From positions 3,596,001 through 3,660,000 of the forward strand of contig NZ_CP025546.1 of the NCBI RefSeq assembly GCF_003614435.1: DNA of 64,000 nucleotides. The letters are read 5' to 3'. Below the pieces are notes generated by a model. The model ran no database searches, was not told where the DNA came from, and saw only the letters and a program-made list of their open reading frames with translations. The position numbers and the translations under genes were made by a program. The stretch's first letter is position 1; each line of letters opens with the position of its first letter. This document shows positions 61,579-64,000 of the stretch, piece after piece. Source of the stretch: Mycobacterium paragordonae (GTDB lineage: Bacteria; Actinomycetota; Actinomycetes; Mycobacteriales; Mycobacteriaceae).

Positions 61579-62388
61579 CTACCAGACCCGCACGTAGTCG
61601 ACGAGCATCTGCGCGGGATAGTGCCCCGCTCCGGGGTCACCGCCGCCGGAACCGGCGACCGCCAGGTTCAGAATCGGGAAGACCTGGTAACCGGGGTTGT
61701 TGAACGGCCAGTCCGCCAGCGAGTTCGCCGCCACGGTGAAATACGGCTGCGCGCCGTCGGTGTAGTCCTGCCAGAACCGCATTCCGGCGTCGTCCCACTG
61801 GACCCGCCAGGTGTGCCACGCGCTGTCCAGGGCGATGTTGTGGGTCTTCCACTCCGAGCCGTTGGCCTTCGCGTGGACGGTCGTCGCCGACGGCCAGCTG
61901 CCGTTGCCGTACCACTCGACGATGTCGATTTCGCCCTGTGCGTCGCTGGACAACCAGAACGCGGGCCAGGCGCCCGGGGTCAGACAGTCGAATTTGATGC
62001 GCGCTTCCCAGGTGTGGCCGATGCCGCCCTGCCACGGGCTGAAGACCTTGCCGCCGTAGTAGGTCGGACCGTCTTTGGCGGCGCGGATGACGAGGTTGGA
62101 GTTTCCGTCGATGAAGACGTTCTGCCGGTCGTCGCGGTACTGCCCGACGTGTTCGGGGAGTTCCCAGTAGGTCGGGTCCTTGATCGTCTCGCGGGCTTTG
62201 GACACCGTCCACTTGGCGGGGTCGGGAGCGGAGCCGGCGGGCCCGTCGAATTCGTCATGGAATATGTACGGGCCTGTTGCACCGCTGGGAGCTGCCTGAG
62301 CCTTCGGAGCGGGGGTTGCCCCGAGGGCGGCCGCTCCGGACATCAGGCCCGCCATCAACAGCATGCGGCGACGATCAATCTCGAGCAT
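61579..62388 (-). CDS. GH16 glycoside hydrolase, exported
   Basis: 269 aa. The N-terminus IDRRRMLLMAGLMSGAAALGATPAPKAQAA resembles a twin-arginine signal. The GH16 active site is GEIDIVEW with Glu143, Asp145 and Glu148. The flanking FHDEFDGP, WELPEHVGQYRDDRQNVFIDGNSNLVIRA and WPFNNPGYQVFPILNLAVAGSGGG blocks are typical of the beta-1,3-glucanase group, to which M. tuberculosis Rv0315 also belongs. The ATG at 62388 is preferred over an upstream TTG. It probably acts on beta-glucans outside the cell. Confidence 0.9.
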   Translation of the reverse strand: MLEIDRRRMLLMAGLMSGAAALGATPAPKAQAAPSGATGPYIFHDEFDGPAGSAPDPAKWTVSKARETIKDPTYWELPEHVGQYRDDRQNVFIDGNSNLVIRAAKDGPTYYGGKVFSPWQGGIGHTWEARIKFDCLTPGAWPAFWLSSDAQGEIDIVEWYGNGSWPSATTVHAKANGSEWKTHNIALDSAWHTWRVQWDDAGMRFWQDYTDGAQPYFTVAANSLADWPFNNPGYQVFPILNLAVAGSGGGDPGAGHYPAQMLVDYVRVW

Positions 62389-62458
62389 TAGCAAGGGACC
62401 CTAGCAGCCACGGCGAGGCCATTAAAAATTCCCGAAAATTCCCGAAATTCACCAGCAG

Positions 62459-63661
62459 CTATCCGGCCGCCGGCGGCCTGGTCATGAACGTCAGCCGATG
62501 GCCGTATGCGGGCGTTTTGCGGCCGTTGCCGGCATTGAAGAACTGGCCGAACGGGGGGGCCACCGGGGTGTTGCCGGCCGCCGCACCCGCCGACGTAGTT
62601 TCCAGAGCCGCGGGGATCGAGGTGGCGTTGCCGATTGCGGTGGCGCTCTGCCCGGTCGCGGTACTCACCGAGGAAGTCCAGCTTGCCGGCACCGACAATC
62701 CGCTCAGTGGAACCGCCCGGCCCAACCCCGCGGTCACGCTGCCGACCTTCGTCCCGAGGTTGGCACCGGCCGCCCCCGCGGCCTGAGCCGCCCCTTCGGC
62801 CGCTTTGGCGGCGGGAGCCAGGTTGTTCATGAAGTTGGTGATCGCGATCGATCCGCTGCTGGCCTGCCCGAAAGCCTGCCCCGACTGGAATACCGCGGTG
62901 ATAGTAGAGACGTAGGGGGAGAGGTACTTGCTGTAGAGCGGAACGATGTCGTCCAGCGGCGTGTTGGCGATCAGCCACTGGTCGATCGCGGTGCCGTTGA
63001 TCGGCGTGGACAGAGTCTTGAGCAGGTCGGCAACCCTGGGGTTCAGCTGCGAGCCGACATTCATCAAGTTGCCGAACACGTTGTTGTACTGACCCTTGAA
63101 GGCGGCGATGGCCTGGTCCGCCAGCTGATAGGGATTGGCCACCTCGGCCGGCTCCGGCAACTCCCCGAACTGGGTCGCCGCCGCTGCGCTGCCCGCGTAG
63201 TTGTACATCGCCGCGGCATCCTGAGCCCAGAACTCCGCGTACAGAGCCTCGGTCGCGGCGATCGCCGGGGTGTTCTGCCCCAGGAAGTTAGTTGCGACCA
63301 GTGCCGCCAGCAGTGCGCGGTTGGCCGCGATCACGGGCGGCGGGATCGAGGCCGCGAACGCGGCCTCGTAGGCGGCGGCGGCGGCGAAGGCCTGACTCGC
63401 CGCCTGCTCGGCTTCTGCCGCGCTGCTGTCCAGGAAGGCGACGAAGGGCGTCGCCGCCGTGAGCATCGCCGCTGACGCCGGTCCCAGCCATGGACCGCTG
63501 GTCAGCTCGGAAATCGCCAACCGATGGCCCGACGCCGCAGCCTGCAGGTCGGCGGCCAGTCCACTCCACGCCGCGGCGGCGGCCAGCATCGGGCCTGCCC
63601 CCGGACCGGTGTATATGCGGCCCGAGTTGACCTCGGGCGGCAATAAGCCGTAATCAACCAT
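62459..63661 (-). CDS. PPE family protein, SVP subfamily
   Basis: 400 aa. The PPE domain occupies about residues 1-180: MVDYGLLPPEVNSGRIYTGPG, the WxG motif in GPWLGPASAAM, and EFWAQDAAAMYNY. The C-terminal part holds the SVP motif (GLSVPASWTSS). The end PPFGQFFNAGNGRKTPAYGHRLTFMTRPPAAG is shared with the neighbouring gene. It should be exported by an ESX system with a PE partner; no PE gene is adjacent. The role is unknown. Confidence 0.92.
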   Translation of the reverse strand: MVDYGLLPPEVNSGRIYTGPGAGPMLAAAAAWSGLAADLQAAASGHRLAISELTSGPWLGPASAAMLTAATPFVAFLDSSAAEAEQAASQAFAAAAAYEAAFAASIPPPVIAANRALLAALVATNFLGQNTPAIAATEALYAEFWAQDAAAMYNYAGSAAAATQFGELPEPAEVANPYQLADQAIAAFKGQYNNVFGNLMNVGSQLNPRVADLLKTLSTPINGTAIDQWLIANTPLDDIVPLYSKYLSPYVSTITAVFQSGQAFGQASSGSIAITNFMNNLAPAAKAAEGAAQAAGAAGANLGTKVGSVTAGLGRAVPLSGLSVPASWTSSVSTATGQSATAIGNATSIPAALETTSAGAAAGNTPVAPPFGQFFNAGNGRKTPAYGHRLTFMTRPPAAG

Positions 63662-63686
63662 TACGTGTGCTGAGTCGTTGCGGCCG

Positions 63687-64000
63687 TTATCCGGCGGCCG
63701 GTGGTTTGGCCATCACCGACGGCTTGAACCCGTAGGTCGGCTGGTTGCGGCCATAACCTCCGTTGACGAACTGCCCGAACGGCGGGGCCATCGGGAAGCT
63801 GTTGCCCTCGGCGGCGGCCGGAATCGCGGTGGCAATCCCCGGGTTGGTGGTGGCGTGCCACGGCACCCAGTTCGCCGGCGCCGACAAGCCACCGATCGGT
63901 ATCGCCTTGCCCAGGCCCGCGGCCACGCCCCCGAGGTTGCCGGCGGCGCCCGCCGCGGCCTGCCCGGCGCTCGCCGCGGCGGCGCCGGCGGCCGATGCCG
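63687..64000 (-). CDS. PPE family protein, SVP subfamily, N-terminal part outside window
   Basis: Only the C-terminal about 103 residues are visible; the frame is open to the window edge. It contains GLGKAIPIGGLSAPANW (SVP motif), a short linker and PPFGQFVNGGYGRNQPTYGFKPSVMAKPPAAG. The end is nearly the same as that of the previous PPE gene, so the two are tandem paralogues 25 bases apart. Confidence 0.85.
   Translation of the reverse strand, partial: ASAAGAAAASAGQAAAGAAGNLGGVAAGLGKAIPIGGLSAPANWVPWHATTNPGIATAIPAAAEGNSFPMAPPFGQFVNGGYGRNQPTYGFKPSVMAKPPAAG

Overview
The window is GC-rich, densely coding chromosomal DNA of a Mycobacterium, most likely a non-tuberculous slow-grower. The evidence is an mce operon with yrbE genes, PE- and PPE-type proteins, an MmpL transporter, multiple fadE/echA/fadD genes, deazaflavin-dependent nitroreductases and thiol peroxidase Tpx. 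No rRNA, tRNA, CRISPR array or insertion sequence was recognised. Gene order and protein lengths match, from memory of M. tuberculosis H37Rv, the blocks Rv1927-Rv1941 and Rv1963c-Rv1975 plus Rv1977. Here these blocks lie next to each other instead of being separated by about twenty genes.

Layout. 1-11.3 kb is mixed metabolism: short-chain dehydrogenases, an arylsulfatase with a GAP-family membrane protein, a Prx6-type peroxiredoxin, a GlxA-type regulator with a DJ-1/PfpI protein, and tpx. 11.4-16.3 kb (minus strand) is a beta-oxidation operon: echA13, fadE17, fadE18 and an acyl-CoA ligase. 16.5-23.6 kb (plus strand) is the mel2 locus: a luciferase-like monooxygenase, an 837-aa ferredoxin-reductase/flavoprotein fusion, ephB, a flavin reductase, a degenerate ribA1 and a short-chain dehydrogenase. 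23.7-28.4 kb holds mce3R (a double TetR regulator), a limonene-epoxide-hydrolase-like gene, a GAF-LuxR regulator, a P450 and a SnoaL-like gene. 28.5-39.6 kb is the complete mce3 operon (yrbE3A-B, mce3A-D, lprM, mce3F and four accessory genes).

39.6-55 kb carries repeats, a nitronate monooxygenase, two divergent PE-like genes followed by a condensation-type acyltransferase and an MmpL exporter, a CitA/DctR-type two-component system, and an amino-acid permease. 55-64 kb carries a stand-alone EF-Tu domain II protein, a haloalkane dehalogenase with a divergent TetR regulator, a decayed methyltransferase gene, an M48 peptidase, a serpin-like protein, a GH16 glycosidase, and two PPE genes, the last cut by the window edge.

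The main finding is a set of three ungapped, colinear copies of a long bipartite operator. One lies between echA13 and mel2, one upstream of yrbE3A, and one upstream of the limonene-epoxide-hydrolase-like gene. In all three, ATGTCYATMGNCGATAC and GTATCTTG are exactly 78 bp apart start to start. The first two sites correspond to the known Mce3R targets. Together they suggest one regulon in which Mce3 imports a lipid-like substrate, P450 and mel2 oxygenases oxidise it, two unrelated epoxide hydrolases open epoxides, and the FadD/FadE/EchA enzymes degrade the acyl product.
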